A stretch of 64,000 nt of DNA from Anisakis pegreffii (Eukaryota; Nematoda; Chromadorea; Rhabditida; Anisakidae): NCBI GenBank assembly GCA_035041965.1, contig JAPYMA010000667.1:60803-124802 (forward strand). Direction: 5' to 3'. The translations under genes were made by a program, and so were the position numbers. The notes under the pieces are model-generated. The model did not search any database and was not told where the DNA came from. It saw only the letters and a program-made list of their open reading frames with translations. This document shows positions 24,401-37,939 of the stretch, one piece after another; the stretch's first letter is position 1, and each line of letters starts with the position of its first letter.

Positions 24401-27400
24401 AAGATGAACTTAAGACTCAGTGAAGGCTTGAAGTGAGTCTCAGAATTCTTCTTCATTTGAAATCTATTCTACAAAAGCCCAATTGGAATATAATGTTAAC
24501 CCAACGAAAAATTAGGTTAGCCAGAATCTGACAAAATCCAATTTTGCAGTTCCGAATTTTGAAAAACCGTCAAAAACGAAATTGGGTCGATTACGTATAA
24601 ACCATATAATAATGTTTGTTAGATAGCAGTAATGAATACGAGATTGCAAATGCCTCCTTACTTTTGAAAACAACTAATCAACATATTATTCAACATTATC
24701 TTTACAAAACAATAAAGCACTTGCAAATGCTTAATAATAATTTATGATGGTTTCGTTAAAAATCCGTCGTTTTCGACATATATACATTTTGGCAAGCAAT
24801 TACTGATATCAGTCGAGCTATGACCATTTTCATAATCGTCACGTCCAAATTCAACCTCTTTCATGAGGATAACAGAAGAATAAACCGGCGCTACTGCACA
24901 ACATTTGGTCGAAATGTATTTTGTCAAGTAAGATAAGGCCCAGATTCAGATTGTCACTTTAAGTTCAGGCTCATGCTTAGGCTTGCACTCGGACTTAATC
25001 TCGAGCATGCTCAGAGTCGTGATCCCGTTCCATTTTAGAAATATGAGAACATAAAATTACAGAAATTTGATAATTCTGACCAGTGGCGTAACCGTTCAAT
25101 GAATCCCTCTCCCGCACGTGCACCCACGGAGGAAGATTCCAAGAAAGCCCTGGTGAGTGGGAGGAGGTTGTCATATGGCTTTTAAACATGACTCCTTTCA
25201 ACAGTTCCACTCGATCAAAATATTTTCACAATAACATTTTTTAAGGAAAATCCACGAAAGGGATATCTGAAATGCTGTCTCACTTATTTATAAACTGGAC
25301 ATTTATTCAGCGCAACATGAAAAATGAACGAGTGCTAAAACTAACCATGATCGTAGTCACTCTGAAATGCGGCTTCAGTTCATCAGAAACCTGCACGTTT
25401 CTTTGTAACTGGGCACGAGAATCACGTGACATATTCACATGAACATCACTTTCGGGTTCCCAAAAGCCGATCTAGGTGTGGATGAGTGATGCGGGATGAA
25501 CGAATCGAAGAAGCAAAAGAATTCATTAGCAAGCTGATTGATGATGCAACATTTATCCTCATACCAATGAAATTATGCGATAGCTTACCGGTGAATCGTA
25601 ATTGAATTTCATGAACGAATTCAGACGAATCAATTCGGGATTCCATGGTTTGCATTTCATTCCATGTTCCCTTTTAAAGTAAGCTCCATCAACTCATGAT
25701 GACACCTAACATGTTTTGTTTTGATTCGCATTAAATTTATTCGAAAAAGCTCTTATAACTTACATCGTCAATAGTTCCATTATATCCAAGCAATAGAATT
25801 CTGAACGAGAAATTACAATGCGTAGGATCGCCACTTATCCGACGAAGATCCCCGGTTAATCCGTTAATGCTCTGAAATATTGGTTGGTATTTTGAGGTAT
25901 CCATAAACGTGGCAGCAGTTCCTTGGGCACAGCGTAAAACTGTCGAAATATCTAGCGCTTTCGAGAGAGTATGTGGAAAAGTGTTGACGAAAAAGCACTC
26001 GACTAGCATGTCGACTAATGATGTTTCTATTCCACACTTTAGGGAAAGTGCTTTATTCTGCCCTTCAGTTGTTTTGTTTCGTTCTGTGCTTCGCGTCCAT
26101 TTCTTGGGAAGTTCTGTTCTATTCCTTGAAATAGAACAGGAATAGAATATTTTGACTGAAATGGAAACATTATTGATGCGGATACATTAGCCATTCGAAT
26201 GCAACCACAATCTGACCATGTGTCAACTCTTTTTCAGTTGAAGAACTCAAAAATATCAACACAAGGATAATCTGCTGATTGGCATAGAAAAAACGATGTC
26301 AACGGTTTCTGAGTCCCTTGACAAAAAATATGCTGATACGTTATTTGTGTGACTGCAATTGTGTTTGAATTGATAATTTATTGACATCCTTCCAGTTACC
26401 TTGCCGAGACTCTTCCAGTTGATCTGTTTTACTGTAGACACTTTTTCACACTTTTCATTGGACTCTTCCTATATTATCTGTCAAAACTAAGATCTTCATT
26501 GGTCAGTGTACATACAAAGTACTACTGACTACATAAAATTTCATTACAAGAATTGCAACTCAATCTGTTTTTGCTTTTATGCATATAATGTTCCAACCGG
26601 AGCGGTATTGGCTAACTGGACAATGATCATTAACCTTATGCGTCAGCATCAAACAGTTGACTTCATTCAAAAATACTTTAGCATACAGCTATGGTAATTC
26701 AGTGGAGTATTTACCGTATTTCTTAATGCATGAATAAGTTTTGTGCCACTCGTAAATGCGCGATGTGGATGACTTGGTGATCGGCATCGTGTTGTTATCT
26801 TCTCGTCACTTTTCAGAATTTTGATTGCATCTGCTGCCATCAAAACGGCATCAAACATCAGTGCTGACTCTGACTGCAAATTAATCTTGTTTGTGTCATT
26901 GAACGGCCTTGATGATGCGAAACAAAACAAACAAATATTTATTCTCAATGATATGAGGAGAATGGTTGTCGAACAAATGCGGTGACAATAACTATGAAAA
27001 AAAAATGCCGATGGGCAGATTGTTGGATGAGGATCTGGGCAGATTTGAGAAAAAGTTTTCACGCAATCAGAATACTATTTAAAGATGGATTTAAGAAGAG
27101 TTAATTCTTAACTTACAGTACGAATATTTCGATTTGCGTATGTGCAATGTGTGCATCTTTCAGTGATGTATGTAACGAATGAAGAGTAATTGAAGGCATT
27201 CGCCTGTTCCGCGATAAACTTTGGATCGATCGTGTCAACAGCGATGAAACGCGCATGATTGTGCCGGAACAATTCCATATCAAGCGTTCTCATATCCTGT
27301 AGAAAAACATTTCATGCGAAAATATTGGACTAGAGAATTACGGAAAAAATTTCGTAGAACGTGAAGAAATTTCTGCACTCACTAATGTGCACCTTTCATC

Positions 27401-30400
27401 AGAATTCTTGACCGCAGAAAAATTCAGAATCGAAAGAAGAAATGCGCACGCTATAAGAATTGCCAGGAAGCTTACTATTGATGTGAACATAAACCAGTGT
27501 TTCAGTTCGATTAATCCCACTTGAAGGGCCTGAAAAATTAAAAAGTCGAATCTCATGAGCATAGCCAATAGGGATGAATGAGCACAACGGGCGCCATCCC
27601 CTCCCGCTCTTTCACTGCAGTTTGGAAAAAATGAAAAATAAGAGGGAGCAGAGAAGAAGAAGGAGGAAAGGGAAAGAAGAAAAAATAAACGTCGAAAAAT
27701 CCATCCCAAAATTCAGATACTTTCTGCAACCAGACTAATTTAAACACAGTTTAAGCACATTCCCTATCACCGTTTATCTATGACCAGTGGCTACGTCACT
27801 GGTCATAGATAAACAGTGATATGCACTACTGAAAAAAAGTAACTCCACCAATCGCTGATTCGCTAAAAAATTATTTTTATTCCGTTAGTAGTGCCGCTGA
27901 CGAAAATTATTGAAAAAGGTGCCGGTAGTTGAAAGAAATAGCAGGAGTCATCGCTAAAACGCTACCGAACAAAAATAGTCCGCTAATTGCTACTTCTAAA
28001 TCCTTGAAAATTTGCAGTGAAAAACATGCATACAGCGAGAAGAAACTGGTATGTGTTCGCGGGATCAAGATCCAACAGAATTCGGCTAAATTCTGGGCAG
28101 TCCTTTCGATTCATGAAGCCGCATTCTTCCATCTCTTCAACCTGCAATTCGAATATTTTTGCGCTCTTATCAGCAAAAACTTCTCTCGAAACAAAATGCT
28201 ATTCACTGCTGAGGATATAAATGTCTCTAAGTAATTACCAAACCAATTTATCTACTGCATAAAAAAGTACATCGAATAAGGAGTTTGACCCTAGATCGCA
28301 TACTCCGGTCATTTTGATCCCAATCCAATTTTAATTGAAAAATCGATCATTGTGTTAATGAAGGCCAAAAAGCATGGACTCCAGCATTTCTGATCAAGTA
28401 TTAGGCAAAATATGATGGCAATCGTAAAATTGAACGTAAATGCCGCCTCATCCATTAGTAGTTATCTTCTGAAGGTGTGCAGTTAACAATTGTGATGATG
28501 CTAGCAGAAACTTCATGTCAACTAGGAACTATCCAGATGAACCGACTTTAATGTCTAATTGTAAGTGCAAACGGAAGGTTACAAGAGGGGAGAATCTTCC
28601 TTATGTTTCACATGAAAACGAAGATCGGCACTCAAAAAGCGCTCATCAGTTGTGTGGGGGTAAAAATGAAAGCGATAAGTGTTAGGTGGAAAAAATTTTT
28701 GACGAATACTGTAGTCAATCAACAATTATCACTCATGCAATGCATAACTGCTTTGGACAGGTTTTTGAAAAAGAACGATTGCATCAATAGTTGTTCTCTG
28801 ATTACATACCTCTTTGGCTGCTTTCAGATAATCCGACTGGTAGATTTTAACGAAACTGAAGCGAACACTTTTAAAGCGTTCCTTTTCCAGAAACGGTTCA
28901 AGGCGTTTCATTCCTAATAAGAGACACTCATCATTGCATGATATTTTCAGTTAGAATCGTTCATTGTCTTGATAACTGATTGATATTGCAAAATGCCGAA
29001 TTGATTCACGAATTCATATCAGATTTTTTCTCATGTGCATATGTTTTCTGACTTTCTTGTTAAGAATCAAGCAACTAACGATTAGCATCCGAATAGATCA
29101 CTATGACCCGATTCCACCGCCAGTGCGTGAGCAAATCAGTTATAGCCTTGAGAAGGTATGCACCAGGAAAGAGATCGATTTTTGCTGGCGAAGTTTTGGT
29201 TGAATCTGAGCTGCGCACATCATCAGCAACGTTAAAGAAGGGTATTTGAACCTTGAAATAACATTCTCATCTTGATCGCTGACATCAAGTGATTAATGAA
29301 AAATACCAGCTGTTTTTTCGATAACGCAGCTCTTACGAAATTCCATTGTAGGACAGTCTAAATGAAACAGAAGATGATACATTTTATAGTGTGTTGTTCA
29401 CTGTCTTCAATAAACCGTTTTGGATGTTTGCAGTTTTCCAGTACCTGTCATAAGAGAGTAGGCATTATTGAAGGTACCTGATTAGCCAACCTCTCGATAT
29501 GATCATTGAGCAACATGTTAGAAGAGCCGAATAAAGCAACCACTTTCTCGTGTTCTAACAAACGACACACTGAAATTTTACGTCAACTGATGCTTTTTTG
29601 TTCCGAAAATTCTACCTTCTATAAATCTATTCGAGAACTTTTCCAAAGATTGAAAACTGTTTTCGGACAATTTCACCAAGTGAAAATAGCCGTTTGATGC
29701 ACATCTTTGATTGATATTACACTTGTCGAAACTGAGCCCTCTTCATTTTCCCTCTATTTTTACATTTCTTGAACACTTTCTATTTTTCTTAGCAAAATTC
29801 AACTGAACACTTTCTATCAAGAAGATTTTGAGCATCATTTCATGCGCTGCCTGGGCCCCATATGCGAATCCTTCAGTTGAACTCTTCGGGATGCCGTGAT
29901 TGTGTTATATAACAGTTTGTTGTTGGCGGATAATGTAACTGCGATGATGTCTACGCTGCAACGGCTCAACAGAGTAAGATTTGATCAGAAGCAGCGTGGC
30001 GTTAAAATATCATTTGCCAGAGGGAACGGAAAGCGGTTAAAATATCAAAACAAGCAATCTCTAAGATGAAGTGTATTTGTTTATTTTTTGACGTGATTGT
30101 TGAATAAAATGTTGTTGTCAAAAGTGCATAGTGGCTTCACAGTTGTCTCTCTCTGATCTATCTTAGAGATTGCTTGTTTCAATTCTTGTGCACAAAAAAT
30201 TTCCGTTTTGAAGATCCTACTGATTACAGTTCAAAAATTCCGCTTTCGACGAAAATTCGGAAATCGGAGAAGGAAACTGAGGCGAGATTGAGTTTTTTCC
30301 CCGAAATTCCCCGTCTCCGACTTTATTTTGGAGCCGAACACATTCTCGGGGTCTCCGACTGCGAAATTTCATGCCCAACATTTTTCCGTTTCCTGCAACA

Positions 30401-30728
30401 CCACATTACACTGGCCCATTGCACGCTAATTTCAAATCTGTTCACACACTCTCTTCACTCAATTCACACCATCTATTATGCCGGCTTTCCGCGCAAGCAG
30501 CGACAATATTCAATCGATTATGACTCATTGACGTGGAAATAGTCGAAGATTTATTTAAGAGCGAGTTCGAGAAACCTGATGTAACTGCATCGAAATAGTC
30601 TTCAGAACGAACAAACTCGATTTGATATTCAATATGTTGCTGTTGACTTTCATGAGCATTGAGCCAATCGACAGCGTAGTCCATTGCTAATACGAGATGT
30701 GCATCACTTTTCTCGTCTAACACAGCAC
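21447..30728 (-). CDS. Non-NMDA (kainate/AMPA-type) ionotropic glutamate receptor, 5' exon not found
   Basis: Exons in transcription order: 30728-30576, 29569-29478, 29251-29080, 28913-28810, 28141-28034, 27529-27476, 27296-27117, 26873-26715, 25871-25764, 25471-25346, 23915-23709, 23586-23397, 23141-22967, 22812-22566, 22335-22116, 21955-21841, 21633-21447. All phases agree, giving 865 aa, entered in phase 1 from an unseen signal-peptide exon. The order is: amino-terminal domain (GAVLDEKSDAHLVLAMDYA, HWRWNRVIVIYSD); ligand-binding S1 with ERPYVMLKK, FCIDLLAQLSRDLGF and the glutamate-binding PLTVNFKR; M1; PYEW; pore loop; M3 AYTANLAAV; S2 with GGSTM and FLMESISLEY; M4; short tail. The binding Arg, Ser/Thr and Glu residues are kept, so glutamate should bind. 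The pore and M3 gating motifs are atypical. It is a ligand-gated cation channel of neurons or muscle. The exact glr paralogue is not resolved. Confidence 0.93.
24230..25020. repeat. Degenerate CTCAG/CTTAGGC repeat blocks inside a receptor intron
   Basis: Two blocks (about 24235-24450 and 24940-25020) in the 1.4-kb intron between receptor exons 25471-25346 and 23915-23709 are made of divergent units resembling GACTCAGCCTAAG and GGCTCATGCTTAGGC. Spacing is near 24 bp but irregular. They resemble the tandem block at 59.2-59.6 kb and the interior of the MITE at 19.0-19.3 kb. Confidence 0.5.
26011..26175. repeat. Dispersed repeat copy A (GATGTTTCTATTCC family), in receptor intron
   Basis: TCGACTAATGATGTTTCTAT followed by TCC starts the copy at 26011; GATGTTTCTATTCC is at 26020-26033. 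The right edge near 26150-26175 (TTTGACTGAAATGGAAACAT) is a rough inverse of the left edge, so it may be a small MITE. The interior carries GTTCTGTTCTATTCC/AGAACAGGAATAG segments. Confidence 0.55.
27765..27821. repeat. Near-perfect 25-nt hairpin, 7-nt loop
   Basis: Arms at 27765-27789 and 27797-27821 pair at 24 of 25 positions around the loop GCTACGT; the inner 18 pairs are perfect (arm sequence GTTTATCTATGACCAGTG). It lies in the receptor intron between exons 28141-28034 and 27529-27476. The central CCAGTGGC...CACTGG resembles two hAT termini facing each other. Confidence 0.9.
30048..30179. repeat. 132-bp inverted-repeat element, 20-bp perfect arms
   Basis: AAACAAGCAATCTCTAAGAT at 30048-30067 is the exact reverse complement of 30160-30179. 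A 92-bp AT-rich spacer separates the arms. It sits in the first visible receptor intron. Just left, GTTAAAATATCA occurs twice (30001-30012 and 30036-30047). No target duplication is obvious; this is probably a tiny foldback or MITE. Confidence 0.8.
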
Positions 30729-33700
30729 CTGAACATTCAGAATTAATTTCCAAACGACGAATTCAGCATTACTTGATTGATTTGAAGTATATAAGTTCAA
30801 CTTTATATTTTCATTTCTTTGCACAGATAAAAAGATAGTTTTACAACATTTCTCTGTGCATTCTACAGGATGATGATTAAACAATAACGAATATGCGCGC
30901 AATCAATTGAGTGGTTTAATTTCAATTTTTAAATTCGTTATTGTACAAATATCCGTTGCTGTTTACTTTTCGCATTCAGTGCAATCGTTTTGAACGACTG
31001 ATGAGGATTTATTAAGATGTTTTTGGTGCACTTTTGTAGACGTTAATCGTCGTAGACACACTGAACATTCGTCCAATAGCTTAACTTGGTTATGATTTGG
31101 CATAAGCAAAGAGAGGAGAAAATATGCGACGCTCATAATGTGAGCCACTTTGATTTGGACAAATCCGTAATATTTTCATCACTGACTGATGACAATTGAC
31201 GCTGTTTCATCATGGAAATAATCAAAAATGTATCGTACCGAATTTAAACGCATTTGATAAGCAACAAATTTGTACGAATGTGAGCAGAAGATAATTGAAC
31301 ATCGCTATGAAGAAGTAAATTTCAAATGTATAAAGTTGTCATAATGAGATGACCCACATAACGAAGCATCATGTCTGAAATAAAAATTAGTGAGTTACAT
31401 GTGATAGGCACAATCAGTGGTTAAGGATTGATATTTGAAATGTAGGATGCATATAGTGGAGAAGCGATTAAGTACAAATGAGGGTATGAGAAACAGATAT
31501 ATTTAAGTGTAAAACATGATGAGATGAGAGAAATACGAGGAAGCAGCACAAATCACTAGCCGATATTTGGAATGTTGAAGGCATGATTTGTTTGAAAAGT
31601 ATTGGAGAAACGCATCGACCGTCTTTAGGGAACCAACGTTGAACAAGTGCGGTTAGGCGAACAATTTAAGCATATGTATGTTTCGTGAAAATAGAATCGA
31701 TAATTATAGAAGTAGGTGTTTGGAGGAATTGGACAACGCCTTCAACCAACAATTGAGGGAAATATGACGTGCATTTGATTATGTCAAAAATCTTCATAAA
31801 TGCTTTTCGAATGAGAGACGTTCGAATCGTACAATCAGACTGGTCGTTTTGAATATGCAAAGCAAGTGCAGGCGGAAGAATGACTTATGCTTTAGTCTCA
31901 GGATGGTTTATCATTACAAAATTGATTTTCTGACTAAACAGCTGAATTAAAGAAGTGTTGTATATTTCTCACAGGCCCGTTTCTTCTTTTTGTTCGTGAA
32001 TTCTTGAAGTGTTGCACTGAGGTAACGTTTACTTTGACAACTGTAAATATGATTATATTGTTGAATACTGCTGCATCGAATCACCAATAAAGCTAAGCGA
32101 AGCTTGATGACCACTGGTGTATATGCATGATTCGATGTTTGGTTTATTATCCGTTTGGCAATTTCCATCGACATATTATGCTGCATTACAATTTCTAATG
32201 CAGATGATGCTCTAATGTGCTCCATTTTAAAACACTCAAAGGAAAGTCCTTCAACGATGAACGCTTCGCCTTCCCCAATTCATTCTGTTTTCACCCGCTT
32301 TTCTAGCAAGAGAATTACTTTACTATCGACTAGTGATGTTTCTATTCCAGTCAAGTTATTCTGTCCCTATTCTATTCTAAAAAATAGAACAGAACAGTTT
32401 CGACTCTCTTCTTGTCGTTGAATTCTTGAATCCGTGGAACCATGATATAAGACATAAAAGCGTACAGAATATACTGTACGCCTTTATGTACTATATCATA
32501 GTTGCACGAAGCATTAAGCAATGTAAATTTGTACTTACATTACATCTATAAGAGCTCAGCTGGATAAACTGATTGCATTTATTCAGAAACCTACATTAAT
32601 ATGTCAAAAAATTCCACCAAAAAAACAACAACATCCTTATTTGTTGTTCATTTTACGCTCAAAATCATTCGAAAAACCAATTTGATGTTTCATTCCTCAG
32701 AACTGAACTACTAGCATTGGATTTTAGCAACATTCCCCTCTCATAATTGAGATATCTTTCATACTTCAAATTATGCTTTGTTAGTATTTCTCGATTGCAC
32801 ATACGACTTTAAAAGCGTTTCCAGATGAGAAACTCTCCGGATATAAACCAAACAAATCAACCTCCCAATTATCATTGCTCCTAAAAGGGCGTCACTCATG
32901 ATTGAGGAGTACCCCTTCAGTAAGATTGTCATACTACGATCGATTATGTGGTTACCAAGAAATGAAAATGAGTTTCAGAGAGCTGAACCATGGTACTTTC
33001 AGCAACTCGAAGTACACTGAACAGAAGTAATTAACTGTTGATAATGAAACTCGTGTGAAAGCCGAGAATTTCGTTTGTGGAGATTGCAGTATTACTCATG
33101 GGAATTACTGATAAAACCTAAGATGATTTTTGAAGTGCTAAAAAATGACTCGCATACTTCTTCACAAGAACAGAATCACTTTAAATCGCAATACCAAAGT
33201 TATTCATACAAAGCAGCAAAAAGCAGAAGATAGCTGCAACGCATGGATGAAATCGGGTTGAAAGTACAGAGCAGTGTAGCAACTTCTGCCGTTAATGCAT
33301 GAGTATTTATGCACCTCATAAGGTCATTCTGTCCAAAAATTACAACGAAAAAAGAAAAACTAAAAATTCGATTGGTCATATAATCATTTATTTGACGGAT
33401 TTTGAAACAATCAGCACAAAACTACATTCAATATGATACAGAAATAAAAGAAAACAATAAAATGACACGTTTGTTCCAGTGAGCAATATGCAAATATACA
33501 TTCGAAAACAGATTCATGAGAATGATGCAGTAAAACCATTTAAAAAGGTTTCAACAATTTCATCATCACACAACTGAGTACGGCAATATATACCTTATGA
33601 CATTGTTCGCTTGTAAGGCAAAAGCATTTTTCTGGCGAATATTGTTACTCAGAATCACTTAGCTGAACTTGAATTCGAATTGTCAACTAATGAAAGTACC

Positions 33701-36700
33701 ATTTCATATTAACGTTTCAAACGAAAAATAAAGCACTTCGAATGGACCTTTGACCTTCACGCAGTTCTCGTTGTTTCGTTTGATTGCAGCGACATATTCG
33801 ACAGAATATTCCCTCAATTCTCAGTCCTCCATTCAGTATCGGTTTTTCATCCTGAAACAAATAAGTAATTTCGCTGAGCACTCAACGAACACCGTGTCGA
33901 CCGGTTTCGGTCAGTCGCCACCGAAATTCGTCTTTTACGGTCACTGACCGATCAGCCGCATTCGGTTTCGGTCGGTAGCAAATGAACTTTACGAGCCGAA
34001 AAATAGCCTGATGTCGCGTGTCAGATTCATTCGAAAAAATAATCTCACCAGCAAATGTTCTGCAATTCATTGATGATTCGAACTGTCATAGGACGAGCAT
34101 TACTCGCTGAACACTTATTCACGCATTTTCGTACACATCTGAGCCGGACGGGTTGAGTACACAGAAAATCAAGACTGAGAATATGGTTTGGCTGAAAGCT
34201 GACAACAGTCATTTCATTTGATCCGTTTCACAGTCCATTTTTAAGCTGGCGTTTTTCAACCCTAACAGAACAACTGCATATGGAAGAAGCCTTCACATTA
34301 CGGTTACGTAATTGCTTATTATTATTATGAAGGTAGAGTTTTTCGTACTTGTCTCATGTTTCTTATTTCACAAGATTAAAAGCAATGAACAAATTAAATT
34401 GTGGATTCAGATCTCAATCAGGTCAGATACAAAAATCATGAGCGATTTCATGGAATGGGACGAGAAAGAACCGAATTATTCCCCAAGATACAGATAGTAT
34501 CAATGATTTGAATGGGCAGAATATCGACAAGGAACATTTTCAGAAGTGAAATGCAGAGAACGAATTGACAGCGTAACGAATAGCCGAATGAATGATTTCA
34601 CGATTGGTAAATTCCATAAGTGAAGAAACGTGATCAATGCTGCCCAAAAGTGCAATGCAAATTTCCTATCGCGTTAAGAAATAAAACTGTAAAATTGTTT
34701 GTGAATATATTTACATCGTAAACACAACAAAATCAGTTTCAGACTCAAGCAGATATGAGTGTGTGTTTACATGCTTATCAATGCACATGCAATGCATGTT
34801 TATCTTAAATTCGATGCTGCACATAAACATATCCATCATTCTGCGAGACCGCCATCCTCCAACGATCATAGATCCATTAACATTTACCTAATTACGCGTT
34901 TTGAGTAGCACCATCAACACACCTGTATCATTTTGTTACAGCTGTTTTCTCGTTATTCAGTGTTGCATCGGTACGCTCTCGAACAAAGAACAAGTTACTG
35001 AACTTTTGTCTTGACCTTACGATATGATGTTGCATTCATTTTTTTAACGTGCTGTTCTCTTGACACGTCTAATCTGCCAGTTTCCAACTGATTTGGAGCA
35101 CACTGGGCCAGGCAACTGCTCACCCTCCCATAGTGTTACGGACAAATGCATTTATTACATGCCCTTTTATATACTTTATATGCGTAAAAATTGTTCTTGA
35201 TATTGTAGTAGCACAAGGGATAAGTTTGAAAGGCACTGCAAAGAGCAGGCTTATTCGCATGATCTGACAAGCAATCATTTCTTTATGAGTAGACAGAAAA
35301 GAATAACGTTTCCCGTTGTCTTTCTGTAATTCCCTTCTCTTTCACAGCTATTAGGGCAGACGAACTTGACTGTACGGCTCTCTGATTCACTTTGAGAAAT
35401 TCATGAATCTGTCACATTCAAACTGATTGTTTCCAGTAACGTGAATCCCTTTACAAGTAATATTCAACCATTTCACGTGAAAAAGATGCTTGTCACGATG
35501 TTCTATTTATAAAATGAAGCCCTGGATATGCCTATATCTCAGCGATAATCCCAAATAGCTGATATACGGTTTGCGACAGAATATAAGTGGATTCGGACAT
35601 TACCATGTCTTGTGTGAACAATAAAGTGATGTGGCTATTCAGCGGAGAAATGTGCTAGATCAAAATGTTACGGATACGACGCTGAAAGGTGTTCCGACAA
35701 TTTGGAGAAATTACGCAGAATACCGCTGTTGCAGAATATTTTTCAACAGAACTTCTTTACAAAACTAGTTGTTTATAGGCATCAGACATAGGACTGTTAT
35801 ACGGTGAACATATCTTTCTAATTGGATTATTGATAAATATGAATATGTGAATTTAACACAAAATATTATGCATACGTAGATGGGGGTTAGCCATTACATT
35901 TTGTTTTGTCATTTATGTAAGTAAAAAGATATCAAAAAGCATCGGCCAAGTGGATCATTACGCAACTTATCGATCATTAAAGACCATGCACATACATTTG
36001 CGCAGTTAGTGTTATGCACAGCTATATTATACAATAAATTATATTAAAATTGCTTCCGTCATTGCTCAGGTATTTCAGCAGATGCAAGAAGACGAAAGCA
36101 TTTGCTCTAGGAAGGAAGACGTGAACAGGCGCGCATTGCATTCTCCAAAATGCATCAAATTGAAACGAATCGAAGCGAAAAGATGTGATTGAAAGGAAAT
36201 ATCGCAAAAAACTACCATAAACATTCAAATGAACAAAGAAAACCTTCTTAATCTATTGAGGATTAATGTTAACAATTGAATCTTATGAATAGTTCACACT
36301 CATGCAAGCGATATGCATAATGGTCAATGGACACATTTCATTCACCTGAAAAGTGCTTGTTAATATCACATTTCGTGGATGCAACGTCAAATTTCATTTG
36401 TACCAATTCTCTTAGGTAACACATAATCTCTGCAGTTTGCAGTTCTAAACGTGAATGGAAGCGAGCTTAAGCACTGAGAAAGACAGCATACATGTGAATA
36501 TTAACAATAAATCACTGCAATATGATGAATAGCTCTAAATGAAATGCATGTGTTTTCAGACCTATGTACTAAAATACTGACCCGCTTCATTCATACATTA
36601 AACGCACTATACATTGAACTTCCACGGTTTTTCTTCCACGAAATTTTCATCCCCAGATGTCGAAATAATCTCTGAGATCGCACAGAAAAGTTCATCGACC

Positions 36701-37939
36701 AAAAGTATTATAATTTATCAGAATCTCGGGAATTCTATTCATTTCTACTGCACCTTATTTAAGATTCTCAACTCACCTATTTGGTAAAGTTGAGGCGAAT
36801 CAGCGTGATACGTTCCAAACAGTAAACTACAGACCTAATCGTCTGATTATTCTACAGTACATAAAATCAATGGAGTCATTAAAAAAACAACGAAAAAAGT
36901 AACGAATAATGTCAACTGCACATTACTGTCTTCACGAAAAGCGTAAAGCATTGATGCATTAAGATTTGAAACTGAAAACTGCTTCATTTTTTTCAATCGA
37001 ACATACTTACAGTTTTGTTGTGATCAAGATAATTGTGATCAATTGCGATGCATTGGTTCACCAATCAAATACGTATCCATCCAGTTATGAACACTTCTAA
37101 GGAGCGTTTTCAGATGCCTGCATCAACATAAACACTTCATCAACTCTTCAGAAATTGATAAGCGTTCAATGAAGTTTATTAGAAAATACGATTCGAGTTA
37201 CTCATCCAATATAGATGTTTCTCCAGTTTCCTGCATGAAATCATTGCCAACATGCTATTTCAATTCATCAGTCAGCCATTCCTTTTGGTCAACACATTAA
37301 CAAGTGTCCTTGTATAACAGCGTTTATTAGGCTGGTGATGATGAGGATGAAAGTGCGATGGAATTCATAGAAATTAGCAACTCTTCAAAGCTGCGTTGGT
37401 CGTTAATCGAAGTGATTGTGAAAAACGTGATTGTTATATTAAGCAATCCGCGTTTGGCAGATGAATCTTTGGTGTTGTTCCGAATAATTGAGGAAGAGTT
37501 GAATCAGTGATAAATGCGTTGGCATGAATGCGTTGAGATGAATACAGTGTGAGGCTATGGAAGTTATGAGAAGGAACCGAATAAAAAGTAACATATTGAC
37601 AAATCTTAAATGTTGCCATATGACAGACTGAGCGTTTAGCTATTTCATTATTTAATCCAAATCAAAATTTATTTAATAACGACGATAATGATCAACATTG
37701 AGTAGCTATTAACTGATCGAAACAATTAATTGATCACGCTATGAGGCACCTTTTCGATCACATTTTCAAACGAATGGTCGCACTTTGAAGTCATGTAAAT
37801 GATGCTTATTCAGGCAGAAATAAACAGTATTGTGTGCAGTTGGGCTGGTGAAAAACGACGCATTGTGCTGCTGCTTTTACGGTTTTTGTGGCATCTGTTT
37901 CGTAGAATGAATTAATTAATAAATTACACGGAATTACAT
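30729..37939. other. 7.2-kb region without a supportable gene
   Basis: The missing signal-peptide exon of the receptor should lie here. One candidate is a hydrophobic start at about 31135-31073 (MSVAYFLLSLL) on the - strand, but no donor in the required phase follows. An open frame at 31947-32225 (-) reads fairly well but lacks splice context. Repeat copy B is at 32328. Around 33890-33990 there is a GC-richer patch of CCGAAATTCG/GGTTTCGGTC self-similar sequence. The rest is featureless AT-rich DNA. Confidence 0.4.
32328..32405. repeat. Dispersed repeat copy B (GATGTTTCTATTCC family)
   Basis: TCGACTAGTGATGTTTCTAT followed by TCC (GATGTTTCTATTCC at 32335-32348) matches copy A at 20 of 21 left-end positions, then has ATTCTAAAAAATAGAACAGA-type sequence. 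Intergenic. Confidence 0.6.

Noticed and set aside
25589..25670. Possible extra receptor exon (GTWNEMQTMES frame) between exons 25871-25764 and 25471-25346
   Set aside because: It has splice-like edges, but its 82-bp length breaks the phase, and the two neighbours join directly in phase 0 to give GYNGTIDD-IGFWEPES, which aligns well with other iGluRs.
31947..32225. 92-codon - strand frame (MEHIRASSALEIVMQ...)
   Set aside because: Reads plausibly in its first half but has no splice context, runs into low-complexity Lys residues, and abuts repeat copy B.
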